A stretch of 61,894 bases of DNA from Psychrobacter sp. APC 3281 (GTDB lineage: Bacteria > Pseudomonadota > Gammaproteobacteria > Pseudomonadales > Moraxellaceae), in assembly GCF_030407815.1 (NCBI RefSeq), contig NZ_JASDCS010000014.1:1-61894 (forward strand), read 5' to 3'. The notes under the pieces are model-generated. The model ran no database searches. It had not been told where the DNA came from and worked only from the letters and a program-made list of their open reading frames with translations. Shown here in pieces: positions 10,019 to 18,467 of this stretch (its first letter is position 1; every line of letters starts with the position of its first letter). Both the position numbers and the translations under genes were made by a program.

Positions 10019-11026
10019 ATGATAAACCATTTAATCACACAAAAAAACTGGCAAACGCAATTATCGGAAGCTATTACATCTGTTGATGAGCTATTGAGTA
10101 TCTTACAGCTTGAATCAATGCGTGCAGAAGTTTACGTACCTAAGCATTTTGAACTGCGTGTGCCGCGTGGCTTTGTGGCAAAAATGGCTATTGGCGACCG
10201 TAATGATCCCCTGCTTAAACAAGTGTTGCCAGATCAGCAAGAACAAATCAACGTCACAGGCTACGTAGCAGATCCGCTAAGCGAAAACACTCAAAACCCT
10301 GTAAAAGGCTTGCTCCATAAATATCAGTCGAGAGTGTTGTTAACGATTACGGGTGCGTGTGCTATTCATTGCCGTTACTGCTTTCGCCAGCATTTTGACT
10401 ATAGTGCCAACATGCCTACTGCTGATGCAAAAGAAAATATCATCAATTATATTAATGCAAATCCTGAGGTCAATGAGGTAATTTTGAGTGGTGGTGACCC
10501 ACTAAATGTGACCAATCGACGATTGTTTTCATGGTTAGATACTTTGGAGTCTCTTCCGCAGATTACTACCATTCGCTTGCATACGCGTTTGCCCTTGGTG
10601 ATACCTGCACGCTTGGATTCTGCATTGTTAGAAAGGTTATCTCAAAGTCGCTGTCATATTGTCATGGTCATTCATTGTAATCATGCCAATGAGCTAGATG
10701 CACCAACCGCTGAATATTTGCAACGTGCGAGAGCAGCTGGGATTACGCTATTAAACCAAGCCGTGTTGTTAAACGGTGTCAACGATACTCTGGACGCGCA
10801 AGTGCAGCTTAGTCAGCGTTTGTTTACTTCTGGCGTGCTACCATATTACTTGCATGTGTTGGACAAAGTGGCTGGCGCGGCGCATTTCGATAGTAGTGAG
10901 CAAGCAGCGATTGAGCTTTATTGGTCATTGTTAGCATCATTGCCAGGTTATCTCGTCCCTAAGTTGGTCAGAGAGTTACCGAATAGGCCTTTTAAAGTGC
11001 CGATTGATATTTACAGCAATGGCTAA
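10019..11026 (+). CDS. epmB: EF-P beta-lysylation protein EpmB (lysine 2,3-aminomutase-like radical SAM)
   Basis: A radical-SAM, PLP-dependent aminomutase that converts (S)-alpha-lysine to (R)-beta-lysine for attachment to EF-P. The [4Fe-4S] motif is CAIHCRYC with Cys114, Cys118 and Cys121. SGGDP and the downstream HTRLPLVIPAR segment are typical of the aminomutase family. At 335 aa it matches EpmB (about 340 aa) rather than the longer clostridial KamA. It is divergent from efp with about 160 bases between the two starts, which fits joint control of enzyme and substrate protein. Confidence 0.93.
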   Translation: MINHLITQKNWQTQLSEAITSVDELLSILQLESMRAEVYVPKHFELRVPRGFVAKMAIGDRNDPLLKQVLPDQQEQINVTGYVADPLSENTQNPVKGLLHKYQSRVLLTITGACAIHCRYCFRQHFDYSANMPTADAKENIINYINANPEVNEVILSGGDPLNVTNRRLFSWLDTLESLPQITTIRLHTRLPLVIPARLDSALLERLSQSRCHIVMVIHCNHANELDAPTAEYLQRARAAGITLLNQAVLLNGVNDTLDAQVQLSQRLFTSGVLPYYLHVLDKVAGAAHFDSSEQAAIELYWSLLASLPGYLVPKLVRELPNRPFKVPIDIYSNG

Positions 11027-11444
<418 letters not shown>

Positions 11445-13202
11445 ATGATAACGTTATCAATGCTTCAAGAGCATTTAGATTCTACAGAGCCACTACCTCC
11501 GCTATCTAATCGCTCAGTAAATGGTCAAGAGCGTTACTTGTTAAAGATGTTGGCAACGCTACCTACGCTTACCCAAGAGCAGCAAACAGAGCATTTAGAG
11601 AGCCTACTGACAGTATTACGTGAATCCAATATGGATGAACAACAGCGTCTCAAATTAATGACAACAGTCATTGATGCCTCAGACCGACTGATTGCAGCTT
11701 TTAGGCAGCACTATATCTATGAGACAGGCGCGCTTAGTCAGGATCAGATATCTTATATCGATCAAATGCAATCGCTACATTATTTAATTATCATGGTTTA
11801 CGACAAAGTCATACGTCGTGAGACGCAGTTGTCAGAAGCCTCCCTAAACCAATCTTCTGGTAAAGGTTGGCAGCGTTTTTTTGGTGCTGAGACTAAACCT
11901 GATAGCACGCTTGCTATTGCGATTTATCAATCACTATTAAGATACCAAAAACTATTAGCAGAAGAAACACTGTGCTATCGAAAGCCATCAAATTACCTGT
12001 GGTCTAAAGTCAATCAGTTATATTATCTGGCTCATCAGAGAAAAGTAGCTGATATGGATTTAAGTCTACATACTGTCACGAACCAAACAAACAGTATCCA
12101 TCAGCTATATTGCCAAATTTGTTTGCATCACTTGTTAAATTTGCGTGCTATGAGGCGCCCGAATATCTTACTCGTACAGCGTCTATTGCCTGACTGGGCT
12201 AAACACATGGTCGCGACAATGGAGCCTGCCACCGAGACAAAGGTTTTTGTTGATCTTCATAGTAGTAATCCACCAAGCTATCTGACCGTCAACTCTCATA
12301 TCAACCCATATGAAGATCGTCATGACTGTCTATTTATAGAATTGACACCGATAGTTGAATATTTTGAGTCACGTAAAAAAGCCTTTATCGATGAAGGCAA
12401 CACAGCAGAATATAGTCTGCTTAATGCTATTTCGATGACCATCAGCTATCGCTATTTGCAGCCGCCACTTACCTCGCCAACCAAATATACTAGCAAACAG
12501 CAGGCAAAATTAATCACCAATTTTAACGATATACACTACCATGTAGGTCATTCAAAAACTTTCGCCAATCTAATCGCTATCAAACATCTACGAGAAGAAG
12601 ATAGGCCTTTATACGATACATTTGATAACGAGCGTGGCCGCAGTAGCATCATAAATATTGAGACATTTGATGACCATGACAGTTCTTCAGCATATCGCAC
12701 ACTGCATTTGTTACCAAAAAATGATGAGTTCAATAAGAATGTTGTCGACAAGAATATTCTCAATCAAGAAGGACCTAGTATAGAAAAAACTGTTCTTGAC
12801 CTTTCTATGACAGCACCGCAGCCCTTACACATCATGAGCCTGATTTTGGTCTATGGCTCTGAAAATACAGAACAACCTGATTGGTCAATAGGGGTGGTAC
12901 GCTGGTTTAATGTCGATACTAAAAATCCAGAAGTGGAATGGCAAGTACTTGGGCATAAAATTGTGGCATGTGGACTACGTTTGGAAGGTAATCAAAAACG
13001 AAGTCGACATTTTGTACCAGCATTTATCCTTGGAAAAGATGAAAAGCTGAACACTACTGGCACGTTGATAGTGCCACCTTCTTACTTTCAAACTGATGAT
13101 AGAGTTATCATGCGTATTGGCAATAAACAAACCTCCTTACGATTGGGACGTAGGCTGATGATGACTGAGGAGTTTAGTCAATATGAGGTAGCGCAGTTAT
13201 AG
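11445..13202 (+). CDS. Large conserved protein next to fimX, C-terminal PilZ-like region
   Basis: A 585-aa cytoplasmic protein with no signal peptide or membrane segment. The N-terminal ~400 residues look helical (many Leu/Gln/Glu) and have no motif I can name. The last ~130 residues are beta-rich, with WSIGVVRWFNV, then a VEWQVLGHKIVACGLRL segment, and closing strands RVIMRIGNKQTSLRLGR, resembling the six-stranded barrel of PilZ-type proteins. I cannot see a clear RxxxR plus DxSxxG c-di-GMP signature. It lies directly before a FimX-like gene on the same strand, so a role in type IV pilus or c-di-GMP control is likely by context. The product is otherwise uncharacterised. ATG 11460 is an alternative start. 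Confidence 0.7.
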   Translation: MITLSMLQEHLDSTEPLPPLSNRSVNGQERYLLKMLATLPTLTQEQQTEHLESLLTVLRESNMDEQQRLKLMTTVIDASDRLIAAFRQHYIYETGALSQDQISYIDQMQSLHYLIIMVYDKVIRRETQLSEASLNQSSGKGWQRFFGAETKPDSTLAIAIYQSLLRYQKLLAEETLCYRKPSNYLWSKVNQLYYLAHQRKVADMDLSLHTVTNQTNSIHQLYCQICLHHLLNLRAMRRPNILLVQRLLPDWAKHMVATMEPATETKVFVDLHSSNPPSYLTVNSHINPYEDRHDCLFIELTPIVEYFESRKKAFIDEGNTAEYSLLNAISMTISYRYLQPPLTSPTKYTSKQQAKLITNFNDIHYHVGHSKTFANLIAIKHLREEDRPLYDTFDNERGRSSIINIETFDDHDSSSAYRTLHLLPKNDEFNKNVVDKNILNQEGPSIEKTVLDLSMTAPQPLHIMSLILVYGSENTEQPDWSIGVVRWFNVDTKNPEVEWQVLGHKIVACGLRLEGNQKRSRHFVPAFILGKDEKLNTTGTLIVPPSYFQTDDRVIMRIGNKQTSLRLGRRLMMTEEFSQYEVAQL

Positions 13203-13518
13203 GGTTTAGGCGCGTTTATAAATGATATGTATCTCGGGCCATTAGGGAAAAACTATAAGAGTTTTTACAGTAATATAGTAGCGGGTAAGGGTTGGAAGTT
13301 AATCTGCAATTAGCAAAATTATTGTCTATAATGATAAATATTGTTACTCTGATTTTTATTGTATTTCTGGTAATAAAACAATCATTACAGTCCACACTGA
13401 TAATATTCATGGAACTTTAACGCTAATGTTTTTTATATGCTTATGCTAGGTTAGCTTTAAATAAAGATGTGAAGTAACAAAATAAAAGATAACAATACGT
13501 ACGATTAAAAGGCTTCTT
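13203..13518. other. AT-rich gap upstream of the fimX-like gene
   Basis: A 316-base AT-rich stretch without a gene. TATAAT at about 13327-13332 is a reasonable -10 element for the downstream gene. AAGG precedes the ATG at 13519. I see no terminator hairpin, so read-through from the upstream gene is also possible. Confidence 0.4.
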
Positions 13519-15606
13519 ATGCGCTCTCAATCTCTTTTAAATTTATTAGTGATCAATGATGATCAGCTCTATGCTGAACGTCTTGTTCAGTTATTGAGTC
13601 CTTATTATGATAGTGTGAATTTGGGGTTTTTGGACGATAAAGAAGAGCTGCTGAAACTCTTGCGACAACCATGGGATGTTTTGGTATTTGGTCAGGCATA
13701 TAATATGAGCTTTACAGATGTAGTAAGCCTCGTACAAGAACAAAATATCGATCTGCCGATGATCTGTTTAATGAGTGAAGAGGTAGCGTCGACGGCCTAC
13801 AATGAGTATGAGCTACCGACTGTGATTAGCGGCACGATGATCAAAGCGCTTGAAATGGATCAAGAAATGCCAGTGGTAATGGCTATTTGTCTACAGCATA
13901 GTAGTTTGCGCAGTCGTCGTGAGCTAAAAACTTTACGTCAAGTACTTTCTGAAGCAGAACAGCGTGCTAATGTATTGATTAAGAACTCTAAGAGCGCGGT
14001 CGCTTATATAGACGAGGGTATTCATATATTTGCTAATGAGCCTTATCTTCAGCTATTCGGCTTTAAATCGATGAATGAAGTGGTAGGCGTACCTATTATT
14101 GACCTGATTTCAGGTAGAGATAATGTTCAAGGGTTTAAACAGTTTTTACGTCAGTTTGACAAAGGCAGTCGCAAAGACGTTGAGTTTAACTTTGAAAGTG
14201 TACGGACAGATGGCAGCACTTTTGAAGCAAAGCTACAACTAGCATCAGCCACGCTAGAGGGCGAGCCAGTCATTCAGATTATTATTCAGCAGAATAGTAA
14301 TAATAGTGCGGAGGTTGCTAAGCGTTTAGCTGAAGCTGAACGTAAAGATAATTTAACTGGCCTAGATAATCGTCGCGGTTTTGAAGATCAGATGATAGCA
14401 ATACATCAGCAGGCGACGCAAGGACTAATAACTGCAGCCCTGCTGTATGTGCAGGTTGATAATGTAGGTAAGATCAGAAGTAGCTTAGGTCTACAAGGAA
14501 TAGATGCAACGGTCAAGCAAGTTGCCCATACGTTGACTGAGCTAGTACCTGATGGGCATGTAAGCCGTTTCAGCGATACCGCATTCACGATTTTAGTAAA
14601 AAACAAGACGACGAGCGATCTTGAAGAATTTGCTGCGCATATCGGTTCGTCTATAAAGGGTATGTTTATCGAAGTTGATAAGCGTACAACCAATACAACA
14701 GTTAGCATTGCTATTGTCAAAATTGAAAAAAATCCTGTAGAGCCTGTCATTATATTAGAACGCGCCATGGATGCTATCAGCCAAATCATGGTAGAGACTT
14801 CTAATAGTGGTGGGTCTTACCGTATATATGACCCAAGCGAACATGCCAATAGCGATGATCATGCGCTTGCTGAGTCATTAGTGGATGCCATTACTAATAA
14901 CCGTTTTGATCTATCATTTCAGCCAATATACGACATCAATAACGATCGTAGCGACTTCTTTGAAGTGTATCTACGGTTACCGCTGTCAGATGCTGACAAT
15001 ACGGTATTAACCCCTGATCAATTTATGGCGGTGGCTAAAAAACATCAACTGTTAGAAAAGATTGATCGATGGGTGCTTATCAATGCCTGTAAAAAAATCA
15101 ATGACGTCCGTAAAGTTCATCCTGAGGCTAAGTTATTAGTACAGTTAACCAATGCTTCATTGGTTGATAAAAAACTGCCGATAGTGGCCAGCCAATTAAT
15201 AAAAGCGGTAGGCGGCGCAGCTGGTGTATTGACACTCCAGTTCAATGAAATAGATATCTCTGATCACTTAACCGTCGCGAAATCTCAATTTTCTGCGCTT
15301 AATGATGTTAACTGTCAAATAGGTATTAATAATTTTGGCTCTTCTGTCAAATCTATTGAAATTGCCAATTTTGTCCAGCCTGATATGGTACGCTTGGCAC
15401 GTAGCTATATCCAAGATATTGGTGCAGCAGAAAATCTAGAAACGGTTAAGTCTCTTATTACGCGTACTAGTGACATTAAAGTCGATGTACTCATGCCTTA
15501 TATCGAAGATGCAGCCACGATGTCGGTCGCTTGGAGTGTGGGCGCACGCTATTTACAAGGGTATTATTTAGAAGAGCCTAGTAGCACAATAAAGGTAGCG
15601 AGTTAA
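13519..15606 (+). CDS. fimX: FimX-like protein: receiver-like, PAS, degenerate GGDEF and degenerate EAL
   Basis: A 695-aa cytoplasmic regulator with the architecture of FimX, the c-di-GMP receptor that controls type IV pilus assembly and twitching. Domains: receiver-like without a proper phosphorylation pocket (about 8-120), PAS (about 150-265, with AYIDEGIHIFANEPYLQLFG), GGDEF-like (about 275-435) and EAL-like (about 455-690). The GGDEF signature is replaced by RFSDTAF and the EAL motif by EVYLRL, so neither cyclase nor phosphodiesterase activity is expected. The EAL domain probably binds c-di-GMP, as in FimX of Pseudomonas and Xanthomonas. The symbol is assigned from this architecture and from the conserved upstream gene. 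Confidence 0.8.
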   Translation: MRSQSLLNLLVINDDQLYAERLVQLLSPYYDSVNLGFLDDKEELLKLLRQPWDVLVFGQAYNMSFTDVVSLVQEQNIDLPMICLMSEEVASTAYNEYELPTVISGTMIKALEMDQEMPVVMAICLQHSSLRSRRELKTLRQVLSEAEQRANVLIKNSKSAVAYIDEGIHIFANEPYLQLFGFKSMNEVVGVPIIDLISGRDNVQGFKQFLRQFDKGSRKDVEFNFESVRTDGSTFEAKLQLASATLEGEPVIQIIIQQNSNNSAEVAKRLAEAERKDNLTGLDNRRGFEDQMIAIHQQATQGLITAALLYVQVDNVGKIRSSLGLQGIDATVKQVAHTLTELVPDGHVSRFSDTAFTILVKNKTTSDLEEFAAHIGSSIKGMFIEVDKRTTNTTVSIAIVKIEKNPVEPVIILERAMDAISQIMVETSNSGGSYRIYDPSEHANSDDHALAESLVDAITNNRFDLSFQPIYDINNDRSDFFEVYLRLPLSDADNTVLTPDQFMAVAKKHQLLEKIDRWVLINACKKINDVRKVHPEAKLLVQLTNASLVDKKLPIVASQLIKAVGGAAGVLTLQFNEIDISDHLTVAKSQFSALNDVNCQIGINNFGSSVKSIEIANFVQPDMVRLARSYIQDIGAAENLETVKSLITRTSDIKVDVLMPYIEDAATMSVAWSVGARYLQGYYLEEPSSTIKVAS

Positions 15607-15670
15607 AAGGCCAGTACATCATATCGTTTATGTTATAGCGATGATATTCCTTAATCAAAGATTGCTAAAA

Positions 15671-16129
15671 ATGTCCCTTATCAGTAGATATCAACTAAGC
15701 AGCCTGTTGGCTGCTGTTCTGTTGCTCGCAGCTTGTGAGAAAACGCCACCTGACCACCGTGCTCCTGTGACCCTGCCCTTATATACCGGTGGCGATGCGG
15801 ACAACGGCTCAATAATCTATAAAGATGCTTGCGGTCAATGTCACCAACGTAATGCAGGTCTGAATAAAAAGGGCCCACAATTAATGAATATATATGGTGC
15901 GCCGGCTGCCGAGTTAAAAGACTATACCTACAGTAAAGGGTTAGAAGATTCAGGTTGGGTATGGGATGCAGAGACACTCGATCCATATATTGCAGATGCC
16001 CAAAAAGCCATGCCAGACTCCAAAATGCTGTCTGACCCGATGCCAGATGCGAAAGAGCGTGCCGATATCATTGCTTATTTATCTACGCTCCGTGCCGCTG
16101 CACCAACCGTTACAGATGATGTGAACTGA
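15671..16129 (+). CDS. c-type cytochrome, predicted lipoprotein
   Basis: A single-heme class I cytochrome c. From ATG 15671 the product is 152 aa with a short signal and lipobox LLAAC (Cys22), so it is probably membrane-tethered in the periplasm. The heme site is CGQCH (Cys54, Cys57, His58). Methionines around residues 115-125 (KAMPDSKM) supply the axial-ligand candidate. It resembles c2/c550 cytochromes, with KGPQLMNIYG and a C-terminal ADIIAYLSTL helix. The frame can also begin at ATG 15641, but that puts a charged stretch before the signal peptide. It is probably an electron carrier to a terminal oxidase; the partner is unknown. Confidence 0.87.
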   Translation: MSLISRYQLSSLLAAVLLLAACEKTPPDHRAPVTLPLYTGGDADNGSIIYKDACGQCHQRNAGLNKKGPQLMNIYGAPAAELKDYTYSKGLEDSGWVWDAETLDPYIADAQKAMPDSKMLSDPMPDAKERADIIAYLSTLRAAAPTVTDDVN

Positions 16130-16153
16130 CTTATCATCGTTATGACCTAAAAA

Positions 16154-17197
16154 ATGAGCCAACAACCTACTATGACCCATGCAGCTAACGATAGATCATT
16201 ATCCATCTCTCAGAGAACAGCGAATCCGCTTAGCCAGTCCATCCCTAGTACGGCTGATTTTCAACACAATCAGCAGAAAATTGCACAGCTGTTAGCGCAA
16301 TTAAATCAGATTGTATTGGACAAGCCGCAAGCAGTTAGGCTAGCACTCAGTTGTATCTTGGCAGGCGGTCATTTGTTATTGCAGGACTTGCCTGGTATGG
16401 GTAAGACGACTTTGGCACAGGGCTTGGCACAGTTGTTAGGTTTGAGCTTTAGCCGAGTGCAATTTACCAATGATATGTTGCCTGCTGATATTTTAGGTAT
16501 GAGCATCTACGACCAAAGTAAACAGCAATTTGAGTTTCGTCCGGGACCTATCTTTACACAGTTATTACTTGCTGATGAAATCAACCGTTCCAGTCCCAAA
16601 ACGCAGAGTGCGTTACTTGAAGCGATGGAAGAGCGCCAAGTCACGCAAGATGGCCAGACTTATCCTTTGCCGCAACCGTTCTTTGTCATTGCCACCCAAA
16701 ATCCATTGCAACAAGCAGGTGTCTATCCGCTCCCAGAGTCGCAGTTGGACAGATTTTTATTATGTTTGTCATTGGGTTATCCATCGCCTGCCGCAGAGCG
16801 TGAACTGCTAAAAGGTAAAGACCGTCGCGAGCTACTCAAAGATTTGAATACGGTGCTTGATACTGAAGCTGTACTACTGGCTCAGCACGCTGTTAGGCAA
16901 GTTTATGTAGCAGATACAGTACTGGATTATTTGCAGAGACTGGTTGCAAAAACTCGTGCAAGCCAAGAGTATCATGGCTTATCGCCTCGCGGCGTGTTGT
17001 CACTACAACGTGCTGCCCAAGCGCATGCCTATGTATCGGGATATATGGAAGTGACCCCTGAAGATATCCAAGCGGTGTTTGCTGCGGTCACTGATCATCG
17101 CCTCGGTCAACGATTTGTACCTGCGCATGTGACTAGTGGTCAAGCAACAAAAACCATCGCCCAACGCATTCTAGCAGAAGTGTCAGTCGTCGCCTAG
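16154..17197 (+). CDS. MoxR-family AAA+ ATPase
   Basis: A 347-aa AAA+ chaperone of the MoxR family. Walker A is GMGKTT (residues 81-86) and Walker B is LLLADEINR (Asp141, Glu142). The family block SPKTQSALLEAMEERQVT and the sensor-1 Asn of IATQNP are present. MoxR proteins mature or load cofactors into large complexes, often with DUF58 proteins carrying a VWA-like fold. Here DUF58 and transglutaminase genes follow, a common triad. A roughly 40-residue polar N-terminal extension precedes the core. A 253-base gap with a dispersed repeat separates it from the DUF58 gene. Confidence 0.92.
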   Translation: MSQQPTMTHAANDRSLSISQRTANPLSQSIPSTADFQHNQQKIAQLLAQLNQIVLDKPQAVRLALSCILAGGHLLLQDLPGMGKTTLAQGLAQLLGLSFSRVQFTNDMLPADILGMSIYDQSKQQFEFRPGPIFTQLLLADEINRSSPKTQSALLEAMEERQVTQDGQTYPLPQPFFVIATQNPLQQAGVYPLPESQLDRFLLCLSLGYPSPAAERELLKGKDRRELLKDLNTVLDTEAVLLAQHAVRQVYVADTVLDYLQRLVAKTRASQEYHGLSPRGVLSLQRAAQAHAYVSGYMEVTPEDIQAVFAAVTDHRLGQRFVPAHVTSGQATKTIAQRILAEVSVVA

Positions 17198-17316
17198 CAG
17201 CTGATATGCTGTTTAACCGTATTGATTAACTGCATCGGTGAACCATAGTTCTACACGTAGTCAACGCTATATAACTTAGAAAAAATATCAAAGTCACCCA
17301 GTTCACTATTTACGGT

Positions 17317-17366
17317 ATTTTCGCTCGCTTTTCTTGTATTCGAATTGTCCTGAATCAACTATATCG
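17317..17366 (+). repeat. Dispersed intergenic repeat, copy A
   Basis: This copy includes GCTCGCTTTTCTTGTATTCG followed by AATTGTCCTGAATCAACTAT. It aligns over about 46 bases with the copy at 37899-37945 (roughly three quarters identical by eye) and, in reverse orientation, with 35731-35772. It lies between the MoxR and DUF58 genes. Confidence 0.6.
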
Positions 17367-17450
17367 TTCTATTCGTGAGTTTGCTTGTCAGTCAAATATA
17401 AATACAAATACCGACAACATTGTCAATCAGATGGTAATAATAGGGTAGTC

Positions 17451-18467
17451 ATGAGCTTATTGCCAAAGGCCTTAACCGCACCAATAAAATCAGCTCTGAG
17501 TCGCTGGTTTGCCGCGCGCGCACCTAAGAGTGACAGTGCTACGCTTAATTTGCGCAATGTCTATATTTTCTTTAGTCGTGAAGGAATGCTATTCGCCGTA
17601 TTGTTAGTAATTACCTTTATCGCGGGTATCAACTATGGCAACAATTTGGTGCTTGGTTTGTGCTTTTATCTGGTCAGTATTTGGCTAATTAGTTTTCATG
17701 TTACTTTTGCTCATATATCTGGTCTGCAAGTGCGTTTGCTAGAAGTTACTCTGACAGAAGCAGGCTCGCCTGTTTGGGTTACACTACAGTTGAATAGTGA
17801 TAGTCGCCAACCAAGGCGCCAGTTGCTATTTGAATTTGAACAGTTAGCCAATAAGAAAACCAAAAATGGCATAAATGCGCAAAGTTCAGTGCTTATCACG
17901 CGATTACAAGGCGAGCAAGTCATTCGACTTCCTATTCAAACCAATACTCGTGGTCAGCTTGAACTGCCGCGGTTAAAAATAAAAACAGTTTATCCTCTAG
18001 GTATCATGCGTGCATGGTCTTACGTATACTTTGCGCGTACGGCTTGGGTATATCCAAAACCTGAAGTTTTTGACTGGCAAGCAAAATATGCAATTGCAAG
18101 CTTAGAGGATTTACCAACAGGTGGGCAGTATAGACAGGGTCAGGACGACTTTGAGCGATTAGATAACTATGTCGAGGGTGAGTCATTGGCCCGAGTCTCT
18201 TGGGGGCATGTAGCGCGGGGACAAGGTATGCTGACCAAGCACTTCGCTGATCCGGTCAGTCATGAGCAAACGCTTGATTATGCAGATATGCCAGCTGCAC
18301 ATCACGAGCAAAAACTTGCACAATTGGCTTATGGGGCATTGACGCTAGGTCAGCTAGGCGTGCCGTTTCAAATGCGTTTACCTAGTGATACTCCTGCTAC
18401 TACGGAGATGGGTAACGGAGAATCCTTTGCGCAAGCATGCTTGCTAAGGCTTGCGAAAGCACCATGA
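17451..18467 (+). CDS. DUF58 domain-containing membrane protein
   Basis: A 338-aa protein with two adjacent membrane segments (about residues 40-85) followed by a DUF58 domain. The DUF58 signature is around residues 220-265: GQDDFERLDNYVEGESLARV, then SWGHVARGQGMLTKHF. I start it at ATG 17451 because AGGG sits just upstream; the frame extends back to TTG 17385 without support. The TGA overlaps the next gene's ATG in an ATGA junction, so it is translationally coupled to the transglutaminase. The family is thought to work with MoxR ATPases; the substrate is unknown. Confidence 0.9.
   Translation: MSLLPKALTAPIKSALSRWFAARAPKSDSATLNLRNVYIFFSREGMLFAVLLVITFIAGINYGNNLVLGLCFYLVSIWLISFHVTFAHISGLQVRLLEVTLTEAGSPVWVTLQLNSDSRQPRRQLLFEFEQLANKKTKNGINAQSSVLITRLQGEQVIRLPIQTNTRGQLELPRLKIKTVYPLGIMRAWSYVYFARTAWVYPKPEVFDWQAKYAIASLEDLPTGGQYRQGQDDFERLDNYVEGESLARVSWGHVARGQGMLTKHFADPVSHEQTLDYADMPAAHHEQKLAQLAYGALTLGQLGVPFQMRLPSDTPATTEMGNGESFAQACLLRLAKAP

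Noticed and set aside
14406..14789. 127-codon frame antisense to the fimX-like gene
   Set aside because: Shadow frame with low-complexity Ser/Thr/Ile content and no family resemblance.
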